Positions 1 through 5,808 are shown, counted from the stretch's first letter. The stretch is DNA of 6,279 nt from JAOUGY01 sp050329955 (GCA_050329955.1 JBHJOH010000091.1:1-6279), one strand, 5' to 3'. Notes: a model not told the origin generated them from the sequence alone. Program-made: numbers and translations.

Positions 1-82
1 GTGCGGTTTCCCGGGTGGCTATGCGGCGGTACCCAACCACGCCGGCACCCCCGGCGGCGATCGCGGCGACGAGTCGTTTCAT
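1..82 (-). CDS. Start of a truncated hypothetical gene with N-terminal hydrophobic segment (partial)
   Basis: An ATG at 82-80 on the minus strand opens a frame that stays open to the window edge (27 codons). The visible peptide begins MKRLVAAIAAGGAGVVGYRR: a two-residue basic start, a small-residue-rich hydrophobic stretch at about residues 4-18, then an Arg pair. This fits a signal anchor or one membrane helix with a charged cytoplasmic end, but no family can be named from 27 residues. A GGA lies seven to nine bases upstream of the ATG (minus strand), a weak ribosome binding site. The gene lies downstream of and co-directional with the Fic gene, 50 bp past its stop, so it could belong to the same transcript. 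The call rests on the open frame and the plausible N-terminus only. Confidence 0.4.
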   Translation of the reverse strand, partial: MKRLVAAIAAGGAGVVGYRRIATRETA

Positions 83-109
83 GGTTCCAACCTATCCGGT
101 TCGGCGATT

Positions 110-124
110 CAGCGGAACCCGCTG
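110..124 (-). terminator. Short hairpin after the Fic gene (possible weak terminator)
   Basis: A perfect 6-bp inverted repeat, CAGCGG-AAC-CCGCTG, starts nine bases beyond the Fic stop codon on the minus strand. There is no T-run after it, so it is at best a weak or Rho-assisted 3' end, or a stabilising stem between the Fic gene and the next co-directional frame. It may also be chance in GC-rich DNA. Confidence 0.2.
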
Positions 125-132
125 CTCGGCGG

Positions 133-720
133 TCATCGGCGGGCGAACTCGAGTAGCGGGGCGATGTCGCCGTCGTCGGCCGCAACGAGGGCATGGCGAT
201 AGCTCCCTCGGAGCTCGGCGGTGGCGACCGGAAGCGAGCGCCCCCAGGTGAACGGCGGGTGACCGAGCGCCGCTATCAGCTGATCGGCGGCGACCCGACC
301 GTGTCGCCCGTTTCCGTTGGGGAATGGATGAATGGCGAAGAGGCGATGGTGGAACCTGGCAGCCGCCTCGTCGGGTGGGTACGACGAGCGCTCCAGCCAG
401 GAGCGGCAATCGCCGACGAGGGACCGCACCGCCATCGGGATCTCCCTTGGCTCGATGCCCAGGTTCGTCTCGCGTAGGCGGTAGCGACCCGCCCATGACC
501 ACACCTGGCCGAACATGTCCCGGTGGAGGCGCCGGAGGTAGTGATCGTCCAGCAGGCGGTCGACGGTGGGTCGGCGCCTCAGCAGCGCTTGGCTGATGTT
601 TCGTTGCTCGGCGTCGAACAGGTCCTCCCGCGTCACCACGTAGGTGAGCAGCAGGCCGCGACGATCGTCCTCGGAAAGGGCCGTGTGCCCATCCCCATCC
701 GGGACGAGAGGATCGTTCAT
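133..720 (-). CDS. Fic-domain protein, 'mobile mystery protein B' type
   Basis: This 195-residue protein has a Fic domain. Fic enzymes usually transfer AMP from ATP to a hydroxyl side chain of a target protein. The catalytic loop is H131-PFPNGNGRHG-R142, matching HxFx(D/E)GNGRxxR except that the usual acidic residue is Asn135. Upstream are a short N-terminal region with an EQRNI segment (residues 38-42) and the MFGQVWSWAGRYR segment (69-81), typical of Fic proteins next to the active site. No clear (S/T)xxxE(G/N) inhibitory helix is visible. The start is set by context: ATG at 720-718 overlaps the upstream gene's TGA as ATGA, with no strong Shine-Dalgarno, so translation is probably coupled. 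A longer in-frame reading to 1185 is a shadow of the upstream gene. The family (TIGR02613) is described as the downstream member of a pair with an HTH protein, often on mobile DNA and compared to addiction modules. Toxicity here is inferred, and the target is unknown. Confidence 0.9.
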   Translation of the reverse strand: MNDPLVPDGDGHTALSEDDRRGLLLTYVVTREDLFDAEQRNISQALLRRRPTVDRLLDDHYLRRLHRDMFGQVWSWAGRYRLRETNLGIEPREIPMAVRSLVGDCRSWLERSSYPPDEAAARFHHRLFAIHPFPNGNGRHGRVAADQLIAALGHPPFTWGRSLPVATAELRGSYRHALVAADDGDIAPLLEFARR

Positions 721-1178
721 GCGGGCGGACTGCTCCACAACCCACGCCGGGCGGCGAAGAAGGCGGTGAGCTCGTCTATCTGTGCTTCGAGGTCGGGGCT
801 CGACACAGCTTGGTCCTCGAGGCGTGCATGGTGCCCGACGACTCCGAGATGGGCGATGGCGCGTCGCCGAGCCTGTGACCTGACCGACTCCTCCAGCCCG
901 GAACGGGGGACGAGGGCATAGACGAGGTCGCAGTCGAGGGCGTCGGCCACCCGGTGCAACGTTTCCAGCTTGATCGTGTTGCGCTCCTCGCTTCGCTCCC
1001 AGCCGACCACCGTCTGCTGGGCGACGTCCAGCCGGTCGGCCAGCTCGTTCGACGACATCCCGAGCGCATCCCGGATGGCACGGATCCACCCCTTCGGTGG
1101 CCGCGACACCTCCCGGAGTGGTTTCGCTGTCTCCAACCGTCGATCCAATCTGTGTCGCGCAGTCGCGTTCGTGGGCAT
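717..1178 (-). CDS. XRE-family HTH protein, 'mobile mystery protein A' type
   Basis: A 153-residue protein with an XRE/Cro-type helix-turn-helix at about residues 32-86: WIRAIRDALGMSSNELADRL is helix 1-2, AQQTVVGWERSE the recognition region, and TIKLETLHRVADAL the closing helices. The RPPKGW lead-in (26-31) and the CDLVYALVPR and LEDQAV segments (83-92, 120-125) agree with the family TIGR02612, whose usual length is about 150 residues. The role by analogy is the DNA-binding partner and likely autorepressor or antitoxin of the Fic protein encoded just downstream through a 4-base ATGA overlap. No strong Shine-Dalgarno precedes ATG 1178. Two identical-arm palindromes lie 13 and 46 bases upstream and are the obvious candidate binding sites. 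Neutralisation of Fic by this protein is not established from the sequence. Confidence 0.9.
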   Translation of the reverse strand: MPTNATARHRLDRRLETAKPLREVSRPPKGWIRAIRDALGMSSNELADRLDVAQQTVVGWERSEERNTIKLETLHRVADALDCDLVYALVPRSGLEESVRSQARRRAIAHLGVVGHHARLEDQAVSSPDLEAQIDELTAFFAARRGLWSSPPA

Positions 1179-1190
1179 ACCGCAAACATT

Positions 1191-1239
1191 ACAGGCTTCA
1201 GCCTGTATAAGCAGGTTTAATCAACAGGCTATAGCCTGT
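1191..1239. promoter_or_regulatory. Twin palindromic operators upstream of the HTH-Fic operon
   Basis: ACAGGCT-TC-AGCCTGT at 1191-1206 and ACAGGCT-AT-AGCCTGT at 1224-1239 share identical 7-bp arms, with centres 33 bp apart (about three helical turns, so on the same DNA face). They sit just upstream of the HTH gene (ATG 1178, minus strand). A possible -10 for that operon, TATACA on the minus strand (1204-1209), overlaps the proximal site; no good -35 is visible. Two dimers of the XRE protein binding here and shutting off their own operon is the simplest reading. The repeats are seen directly; the identity of the binder is inferred. Confidence 0.7.
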
Positions 1240-1243
1240 ACTT

Positions 1244-1275
1244 ATCTGAGCCCGTATCTATCTGAGCCTGTATCT
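1244..1275. repeat. Two tandem 16-bp direct repeats continuing the operator half-sites
   Basis: ATCTGAGCCCGTATCT (1244-1259) is followed without gap by ATCTGAGCCTGTATCT (1260-1275), one mismatch in 16. The core AGCC(T/C)GTA occurs at 1233, 1249 and 1265, exactly 16 bp apart, the first being the right arm of the distal palindrome. Only right half-sites are kept here; the left arms are absent. This looks like an array of weaker half-sites extending the operator toward dnaE2. Confidence 0.6.
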
Positions 1276-1323
1276 ATCGTGTCGCTCGGAGGAACCGCGG
1301 GCACCCGTTGGCTAGTGCGATCT

Positions 1324-1361
1324 CTTCCGATCGAACATGTGTTCGGTACACTACAGCCTCC
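1324..1361 (+). promoter_or_regulatory. LexA-controlled dnaE2 promoter with SOS box
   Basis: CGAACATGTGTTCG at 1332-1345 matches the LexA (SOS) box of Gram-positive bacteria and actinobacteria. It is followed directly by a -10-like TACACT at 1347-1352; the -35 position (1324-1329, CTTCCG) is poor. The box thus lies in the spacer, where bound LexA would block RNA polymerase. The start point predicted from the -10 is about 1359-1362, at or within a few bases of the GTG start codon, implying a leaderless or near-leaderless mRNA. SOS control of dnaE2 is known in mycobacteria; here it is read from the motif and its position. Confidence 0.85.
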
Positions 1362-4300
1362 GTGCGACAGAATCTCTCCTACGCCGAACTTCATTGCCAC
1401 ACCAACTTCTCGTTCCTCGATGGGGCATCGCACGCCGACGAACTGGTCGAGACTGCGGCCCGACTCGGCTACTCGGCACTGGCTGTCACCGATCACGACG
1501 GGTTCTACGGGGCGGTGAAGGTGATGCTGGCGGCCCGGTCGGTAGGGCTGGCGGTGGTGTACGGCACCGAGATCGGGATCCAGTCGGTCGCCACCGGGCT
1601 CGACGCCCCCGACGACCCGTTCGCCCAAGCCGAGGCCTGGGATGCGATTCAGGCGGGAAGCTGGGACAACCGGGTCGACGGAGGGCGCTGGCGGCGGGGG
1701 CGGAACAAGCGCACCCACGGCACCAAACCGGTCGAGCTGCCGCCCACCGACCATCTGGTGCTGCTGGCCGGCTCGCCCGAGGCCTACTCGCTGCTGTCGG
1801 GACTCGTCACCCGCGGTCAGTTCCGGGGCGAGAAGGACCGGGCCGTGCACCGCTGGGGCGACCTCGAGCTCATCGCCTCGCATCCCGACATCGTGGCGCT
1901 CACCGGATGCTGGCAGGGGGCGGTGCCGCGGGCGGCGGCGAACGGCGACCTGGCAGCCACCATGCGGGAGGCGTCGAAGCTGCGGGAGATGTTCGGCCGT
2001 CGACTCCACATCGAGCTGTGGCATCACGGCATGCCCGAGGACGACCCCCGCAACGACCTGCTGTGGGAGGTCGCCCAGCGCCTCCGGATCCCGGTGGTCG
2101 CCACCAACCAGGTGCACTACGCCGACCGGGGTGACGCCGACCTGGCCGAGGTGCTGGCCGCCATCGGGGGCCGCCGTGACCTGCAGGCGGCCCTCGGGTT
2201 CTGGCCTGCCACCGACGAGCGGCACCTCAAGGCGCCCGAAGAGATGGCACGGCGCTTCGCCCGCTACCCGGGGGCGGTGCCGCGTTCGGTGGTGCTTGCC
2301 GAACGGCTTGCCTTCGACCTCGAACTGGTGGCCCCTGCCTTGCCGCCGTTCCCGATGCCCGGGCATTTCCGTGACGAGATGGACTATCTGCGTTCGCTCA
2401 CCTTCGAGGCCGCCCGCCACATCTACCCCGGCACCGGCGAGGGCGGCGTGGAGCCGTCGGCGCGACGCCGGCTCGAACACGAGTTGGGTATCATCGACCG
2501 GCTCGGGTTTCCCGGCTACTTCCTCGTCGTCAAGGACATCGTCGACTTCGCCCGCTCCCAGGACATCTACTGCCAGATCCGCGGCTCGGGGGCGGATTCG
2601 GCGGTGTGTCGCTGCATCGGACTCACCCGGGTCGACCCCATCCGCCTCGGACTGCCCTTCGAGCGGTTCCTGTCCGAGGAGCGGGGGCGTCCGCCGGACA
2701 TCGACCTCGACCTCGAGGCCGACCGGCGGGAAGAGGTCATCCAGTACTGCTACCGCCGCTACGGCCGGGAGCGGGCGGCGATGGTCGCCAACGTCATCAC
2801 CTACCGGGCCCGGTCGGTGCTGCGTGACGTCGCCAAGACCTTCGGGTTCACCCAGGCCCAGGTCGACGGCCTCTCCAAATACGTCGACTCCTACGACACC
2901 GGGAAGCTCCGGCTGGAGGCGCCGCTGCCGCACGGGCTCACCGCCGATCTCATCTACGACATCTGTCACCGCCTCGACGGCTTCCCGCGCCATCTCGGCA
3001 TCCATTCGGGCGGGGTGGTGATCGCCGACCGGCCGCTGCACCAGGTGGTCCCGGTGGAGTGGGGGCGGATGGAAGGCCGCTCGGTGCTGCAGTGGGACAA
3101 GGACGACTGTGCCGCCATCGGCATCGTCAAGTTCGACCTGCTCGGCCTCGGCATGCTCAACGCCCTCCACCTGGCGGTCGACCTCATCGCCGACACCCAC
3201 GGCGTCAAGGTCGACCTGTCGACCATCCCCCAGGAGCCCGAGATCTACCGGGCGCTCACCGCGGCGGACACCGTCGGTCTGTTCCAGGTGGAGTCGCGGG
3301 CGCAGATGGCGACTCTGCCCCGCATGAAGCCGAAGACGTTCTACGACCTGGCGGTGGAGGTGGCGCTCATCCGCCCCGGACCCATCCAGGGCCAGTCGGT
3401 GCACCCCTATCTGCGGCGCCGCAACGGTGAGGAGCCGATCCGCTACCCGCATCCGCTCGCCATCCCCATCCTCGAGAAGACCCTGGGTGTGCCCATCTTC
3501 CAGGAGCAGTTGATGGAGTTGGCCCGGGTGTGCGCCGGGTTCGACGGCGGCCAGTCCGATCGGCTGCGGGCCGCCATGACCCACAAGCGCTCGGAGCGGG
3601 AGATGGGCAAGCTGCGGGACGAGGTGTACGCCGGGATGGAGGCGAAGAGTGTGGTGGGTGCAGCCGCCGACGAGATCTGGGAGAAGCTGCAGGGCTTCGC
3701 CAGTTTCGGGTTCCCCGAGAGCCACTCGGTGAGCTTCGCCTACATCGTCTACATGTCGGCCTGGCTCCGCCATCACTGGCCCGCCGAGTTCCTGGCCGGG
3801 TTGTTGAACGCCCAACCGATGGGCTTCTACAGCCCCAACAGCCTCGTCCAGGACGCCCAGCGTCACGGGGTGATCGTGCTGCCGCCCTGTGTCAACGCCT
3901 CCCAGCATGACTGCACCGTCGAATGGGTGGATGCCGACCCCGACGATGTGGTGGGGTATCTGGGCGGGCGGTGGCGGCGGGGGAGGGGTGCGCTCGACGA
4001 CGATCTGCGCTCGGCGGTGGCGATGCGGATGGGTCTGCGCTACGTGCGCAATCTCGGCGACGCCGAGATCACCCGGATCGAGGCCGCCCGCTTCACCGGT
4101 GGTCCGTTCGCCTCGCCCAACGATCTCGCCCACCGTACCGGTCTCCCCGTCGACGCCTACGAGGGCCTAGCCGCCGCCGGCGCCCTCGAGTCGATCGGGC
4201 TGGGACGCCGTGCCGGCATCTGGGCGGCCGGTGCGTTGGCCGAGATCGACCCCAACCGGCTGCCGCTGTCACCCGGCGTCGACCCGCCCCCCATTCCCGA

Positions 4301-4706
4301 GATGTCCGAACAGGAGGCCCACCTGGCCGACCTGTGGGCGGTGCAGGCGTCGACGGTTCACCCGATCGAGTTCGTGCGTCACCGGTTGGACGGCTGCCTG
4401 CGCATCTCCGAGGTGCTCGCCCTGCGACGGACCGTCCGCAAGGTGCGGGTGGGGGGCGTGGTCACCCACCGCCAGCGGCCGGGCACTGCGGCCGGTGTGA
4501 TCTTCTTCAACCTGGAGGACGAGACCGGGATGCTCAACGTGGTGGTGCTGCCCCCGGTTTGGGCCGAGTACAAGCTGCTGGCACGCCGGGTCCCGGCCCT
4601 GATCATCGAGGGGATGGTCGAGTACCGCGATGGCGTCACCAACCTCGTCGCCCAGCGCTTCGAGCCGATCGAGGTGACGACCGCCGGCTCCCGCGACTTC
4701 CGCTGA
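1362..4706 (+). CDS. dnaE2: Error-prone DNA polymerase DnaE2 (C-family, Pol III alpha-like)
   Basis: A 1114-residue cytoplasmic C-family polymerase for translesion synthesis and damage-induced mutagenesis, normally working with ImuA'/ImuB, which are not in this window. The N-terminal PHP domain (about 7-270) begins YAELHCH, with H11/H13 and TDHD at 43-46. The palm carries PPDIDLDLEADRR with catalytic Asp446 and Asp448, and KFDLLGLGML with Asp592. Helix-hairpin-helix segments lie at about 893-960, an OB fold at about 1010-1100, and the family's C-terminal SRDFR is the last five residues. Length is near the usual 1040-1100. I chose GTG 1362 over TTG 1308 because the SOS box and -10 lie inside the longer reading and its 18 extra residues are not family-like; there is no Shine-Dalgarno at 1362, as expected for a leaderless start. 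Oddities: RGSGADS at 407-413 where RGSAANS is usual, and the octapeptide GGRWRRGR twice (107-114, 868-875). It is divergent to the HTH-Fic operon. Confidence 0.96.
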   Translation: MRQNLSYAELHCHTNFSFLDGASHADELVETAARLGYSALAVTDHDGFYGAVKVMLAARSVGLAVVYGTEIGIQSVATGLDAPDDPFAQAEAWDAIQAGSWDNRVDGGRWRRGRNKRTHGTKPVELPPTDHLVLLAGSPEAYSLLSGLVTRGQFRGEKDRAVHRWGDLELIASHPDIVALTGCWQGAVPRAAANGDLAATMREASKLREMFGRRLHIELWHHGMPEDDPRNDLLWEVAQRLRIPVVATNQVHYADRGDADLAEVLAAIGGRRDLQAALGFWPATDERHLKAPEEMARRFARYPGAVPRSVVLAERLAFDLELVAPALPPFPMPGHFRDEMDYLRSLTFEAARHIYPGTGEGGVEPSARRRLEHELGIIDRLGFPGYFLVVKDIVDFARSQDIYCQIRGSGADSAVCRCIGLTRVDPIRLGLPFERFLSEERGRPPDIDLDLEADRREEVIQYCYRRYGRERAAMVANVITYRARSVLRDVAKTFGFTQAQVDGLSKYVDSYDTGKLRLEAPLPHGLTADLIYDICHRLDGFPRHLGIHSGGVVIADRPLHQVVPVEWGRMEGRSVLQWDKDDCAAIGIVKFDLLGLGMLNALHLAVDLIADTHGVKVDLSTIPQEPEIYRALTAADTVGLFQVESRAQMATLPRMKPKTFYDLAVEVALIRPGPIQGQSVHPYLRRRNGEEPIRYPHPLAIPILEKTLGVPIFQEQLMELARVCAGFDGGQSDRLRAAMTHKRSEREMGKLRDEVYAGMEAKSVVGAAADEIWEKLQGFASFGFPESHSVSFAYIVYMSAWLRHHWPAEFLAGLLNAQPMGFYSPNSLVQDAQRHGVIVLPPCVNASQHDCTVEWVDADPDDVVGYLGGRWRRGRGALDDDLRSAVAMRMGLRYVRNLGDAEITRIEAARFTGGPFASPNDLAHRTGLPVDAYEGLAAAGALESIGLGRRAGIWAAGALAEIDPNRLPLSPGVDPPPIPEMSEQEAHLADLWAVQASTVHPIEFVRHRLDGCLRISEVLALRRTVRKVRVGGVVTHRQRPGTAAGVIFFNLEDETGMLNVVVLPPVWAEYKLLARRVPALIIEGMVEYRDGVTNLVAQRFEPIEVTTAGSRDFR

Positions 4707-4833
4707 CTCCGTTCTGGGGACGAAACCGACACTCCGGCGGTCGATTCTGACCCCAGATCGGGGTGGGGTGGCTCCGGACTCCGTTCTGGGGACGAAACCG
4801 ACACTCTGGCGGTCGATTCTGTCCCTGGATCGG
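4705..4833 (+). repeat. Two copies of a 57-bp hairpin-forming repeat downstream of dnaE2
   Basis: Copy 1 (4705-4761) starts inside the dnaE2 stop codon; copy 2 (4777-4833) follows with a 72-bp period. They differ at only four of 57 positions. Each can fold by pairing TCTGGGG (4713-4719; 4785-4791) with CCCCAGA (4751-4757) or CCCTGGA (4823-4829). The two stem changes in copy 2 become G-U pairs in plus-strand RNA, so the fold is kept. The loop contains a smaller ACCG/CGGT pairing. There is no T-run, so an intrinsic terminator is doubtful. It may be a dispersed intergenic repeat family or a 3' mRNA stabiliser for dnaE2. Confidence 0.75.
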
Positions 4834-4846
4834 AAACTCGGGTTCG

Positions 4847-4865
4847 ACGCCGTGGATTGACGGCG
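4847..4865 (+). other. Small intergenic hairpin between dnaE2 repeats and the lipoprotein promoter
   Basis: CGCCGT (4848-4853) and ACGGCG (4860-4865) form a perfect 6-bp stem with a 6-base loop. No T-run follows. It could mark a transcript end for dnaE2, but it is short. Apart from this, nothing recognisable lies at 4834-4898. Confidence 0.2.
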
Positions 4866-4898
4866 GAGCGGAGAGTGAACGGCCAACCGGCTGATGGC

Positions 4899-4926
4899 TT
4901 GTCGCCAAGGGTCGGCCTCGTACACT
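4899..4926 (+). promoter_or_regulatory. Candidate promoter of the lipoprotein gene
   Basis: TTGTCG (4899-4904), a 16-bp spacer and TACACT (4921-4926) form a reasonable housekeeping-type promoter, giving a 5' leader of about 40 bases. The -10 hexamer is the same as the one proposed for dnaE2, but no LexA box or other palindrome overlaps it. Confidence 0.5.
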
Positions 4927-4959
4927 GCCGAGCCGTCCGGCGCCCGTCGGGCCAGGACT

Positions 4960-4966
4960 GGAGGGG
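4960..4966 (+). promoter_or_regulatory. Ribosome binding site of the lipoprotein gene
   Basis: GGAGGGG lies six bases before ATG 4973 and fixes this as the start; the predicted signal peptide begins right there. Confidence 0.75.
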
Positions 4967-4972
4967 TCAGCG

Positions 4973-5395
4973 ATGGTGAAGTGGTGGTCAGTAGTCGCGT
5001 TGGGGTTGGTGTTGGCTGCATGTGGTGGCGGCTCGGGAGCCGTCACCACGCTGGCTCCGACCACGACGACCACACTCGCGCCGACCACGACGACCACGCT
5101 CGCCCCGACCACAACCACCACCCCGGCGCCGACGACCACCACCACCGATGCTCATACGACGACCGCGGTGGTGCTCCCGGCGGCGCCCGACCCGGGGATC
5201 GCCGGAGCGGTGTTGTTCGCAGACCCCGAGGGCGACTACACGATGTGGGTGAACCCGGATTGGCCGGAGTTCCACGGGTCACTCGTGTCCGGGGTCGAGG
5301 TGTGGGGTATCCCCACCGATGATCCGGGTGAAGTGGGTGGCGAGCCGTTTGCTCCCAACATCAACGTCCTGACCTCGATGCCTACCTGGAGTTGA
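4973..5395 (+). CDS. Thr/Pro-linker lipoprotein, N-terminal part of a frameshifted gene
   Basis: The 140-residue reading begins with a lipoprotein signal peptide: basic start, hydrophobic core, lipobox LAAC with Cys17 as the expected lipidation site and anchor on the outer face of the membrane. A linker of four 8-residue repeats (LAPTTTTT three times, then PAPTTTTT; residues 27-58) leads into a globular region with LFADPEGDYTMWVNPDW, typical of the start of a small secreted beta-rich domain. The natural reading ends near FAPNINVL (residue 133); the last seven residues before TGA 5393-5395 are out-of-frame. The rest of the domain continues in the next frame from 5371, so about 225 residues would result if the frame were restored. 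A PsbP/DcrB/LpqN-like fold is a guess from the overall look; no catalytic motif is seen. It has its own promoter and Shine-Dalgarno and no evident link to dnaE2. Confidence 0.75.
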   Translation: MVKWWSVVALGLVLAACGGGSGAVTTLAPTTTTTLAPTTTTTLAPTTTTTPAPTTTTTDAHTTTAVVLPAAPDPGIAGAVLFADPEGDYTMWVNPDWPEFHGSLVSGVEVWGIPTDDPGEVGGEPFAPNINVLTSMPTWS

Positions 5396-5649
5396 GCATC
5401 GCCAGCGCCCCGGCCCTGCTGAAGAACTTCGAAATGGTGGAGTCCCAGGTGCTCGAAGGGGCTCTGCAGCAGCTGGCGATCATGGAGTATCGGGGGACGG
5501 CTTCGGGCGCCGATCTCCGCTTCTTTGCGGTGTTCGGCCTGCGACCCGACCGAGCGGTGATCGCCACGTTCACGGCCCTTCCCGGTCAGTACGATGACCT
5601 GCTCCCCGAGATCGAGCCCTACCTGCTCACGCTGGTTCCCGCCCCGTGA
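5392..5649 (+). CDS. C-terminal part of the lipoprotein, out of frame with its N-terminal part
   Basis: As an independent reading this would start at TTG 5392, overlapping the TGA of the upstream part (TTGA), for 85 residues. It has no signal peptide and no Shine-Dalgarno, and its first residues (SIASAPALLKNFEMVESQVLEG) read as the middle of a domain. In the same frame, sensible protein extends back to 5371 as DLDAYLEL, just where the N-terminal part stops making sense. I therefore read it as the second half of one domain, ending EIEPYLLTLVPAP, separated by loss of one base at about 5369-5374. It could be a real mutation making a pseudogene or a sequence error. Translation by coupling is possible, but would give a protein without export signal. 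Confidence 0.6.
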   Translation: MSIASAPALLKNFEMVESQVLEGALQQLAIMEYRGTASGADLRFFAVFGLRPDRAVIATFTALPGQYDDLLPEIEPYLLTLVPAP

Positions 5650-5659
5650 CCGTGCGGGG
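5642..5659 (+). terminator. Hairpin at the end of the lipoprotein gene
   Basis: CCCCG (5642-5646) pairs with CGGGG (5655-5659) across an 8-base loop that contains the TGA stop codon (5647-5649). No clear T-run follows, so it is a candidate, not a textbook, terminator separating the lipoprotein from the SOS promoter eight bases further on. Confidence 0.35.
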
Positions 5660-5667
5660 GATCATCC

Positions 5668-5696
5668 TTGACAGTCGAACAGGTGTTCGATAGGAT
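5668..5696 (+). promoter_or_regulatory. Second SOS (LexA) promoter, perfect box
   Basis: TTGACA (5668-5673, a perfect -35), 17 bp, then TAGGAT (5691-5696). Inside the spacer lies TCGAACAGGTGTTCGA (5675-5690), a perfect TCGAAC-N4-GTTCGA LexA box that directly abuts the -10, the same geometry as at dnaE2. Initiation is expected near 5703. No start codon with a ribosome site lies just downstream, so the product is a leader or a non-coding RNA. A small palindrome, GATGA-CC-TCATC (5694-5705), covers the start point. Confidence 0.85.
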
Positions 5697-5702
5697 GACC
5701 TC

Positions 5703-5762
5703 ATCGGATACCGGTCCTGCTGGGCACGCCGATGGCGCCCTCAGGGAGCGGGGCCGGTATCC
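5703..5762 (+). ncRNA. Predicted SOS-induced structured RNA or 5' leader
   Basis: Starting three bases after the predicted transcription start, 5706-5721 pairs with 5747-5762 in a 16-bp uninterrupted stem that includes two G-U pairs (5715 with 5753; 5718 with 5750). The apical part adds GGG/CCC (5722-5724 with 5738-5740) and CGCC-GAT-GGCG (5727-5737), leaving bulges CA and TCAGGG. The G-U pairs work only in the plus-strand transcript, the direction of the SOS promoter. No terminator with a T-run is visible before 5810, so it may be the leader of the membrane-protein gene rather than a separate RNA. No known RNA family is recognised. The fold is by hand; function is unknown. Confidence 0.4.
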
Positions 5763-5808
5763 ATCGATCTCCCTTGTGCGCATCGCGACATCTGGCCCCC
5801 TGGCTCAC

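Noticed and set aside
721..1185. In-frame upstream extension of the Fic reading to 350 residues
   Set aside because: The added part overlaps the HTH gene in another frame and is low-complexity Arg/Pro/Gly; the ATGA overlap at 717-720 gives a better start.
1308..1361. TTG 1308 as dnaE2 start, with GGAGGA at 1288-1293 as ribosome site
   Set aside because: The spacing of 14 bases is too long, the LexA box and -10 lie downstream of it, and the 18 residues are unlike DnaE2 N-termini.
1242..4133. A 963-residue open frame antisense to dnaE2
   Set aside because: It is a shadow of the dnaE2 codon pattern in GC-rich DNA: biased His/Gly/Val/Leu composition, no recognisable domain, and the plus strand has every motif of a real polymerase.
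5051..5146. 24-bp tandem repeats as a possible CRISPR or iteron array
   Set aside because: They are in-frame codons for the Thr/Pro linker of the lipoprotein with no spacers, typical of low-complexity wall-spanning linkers.
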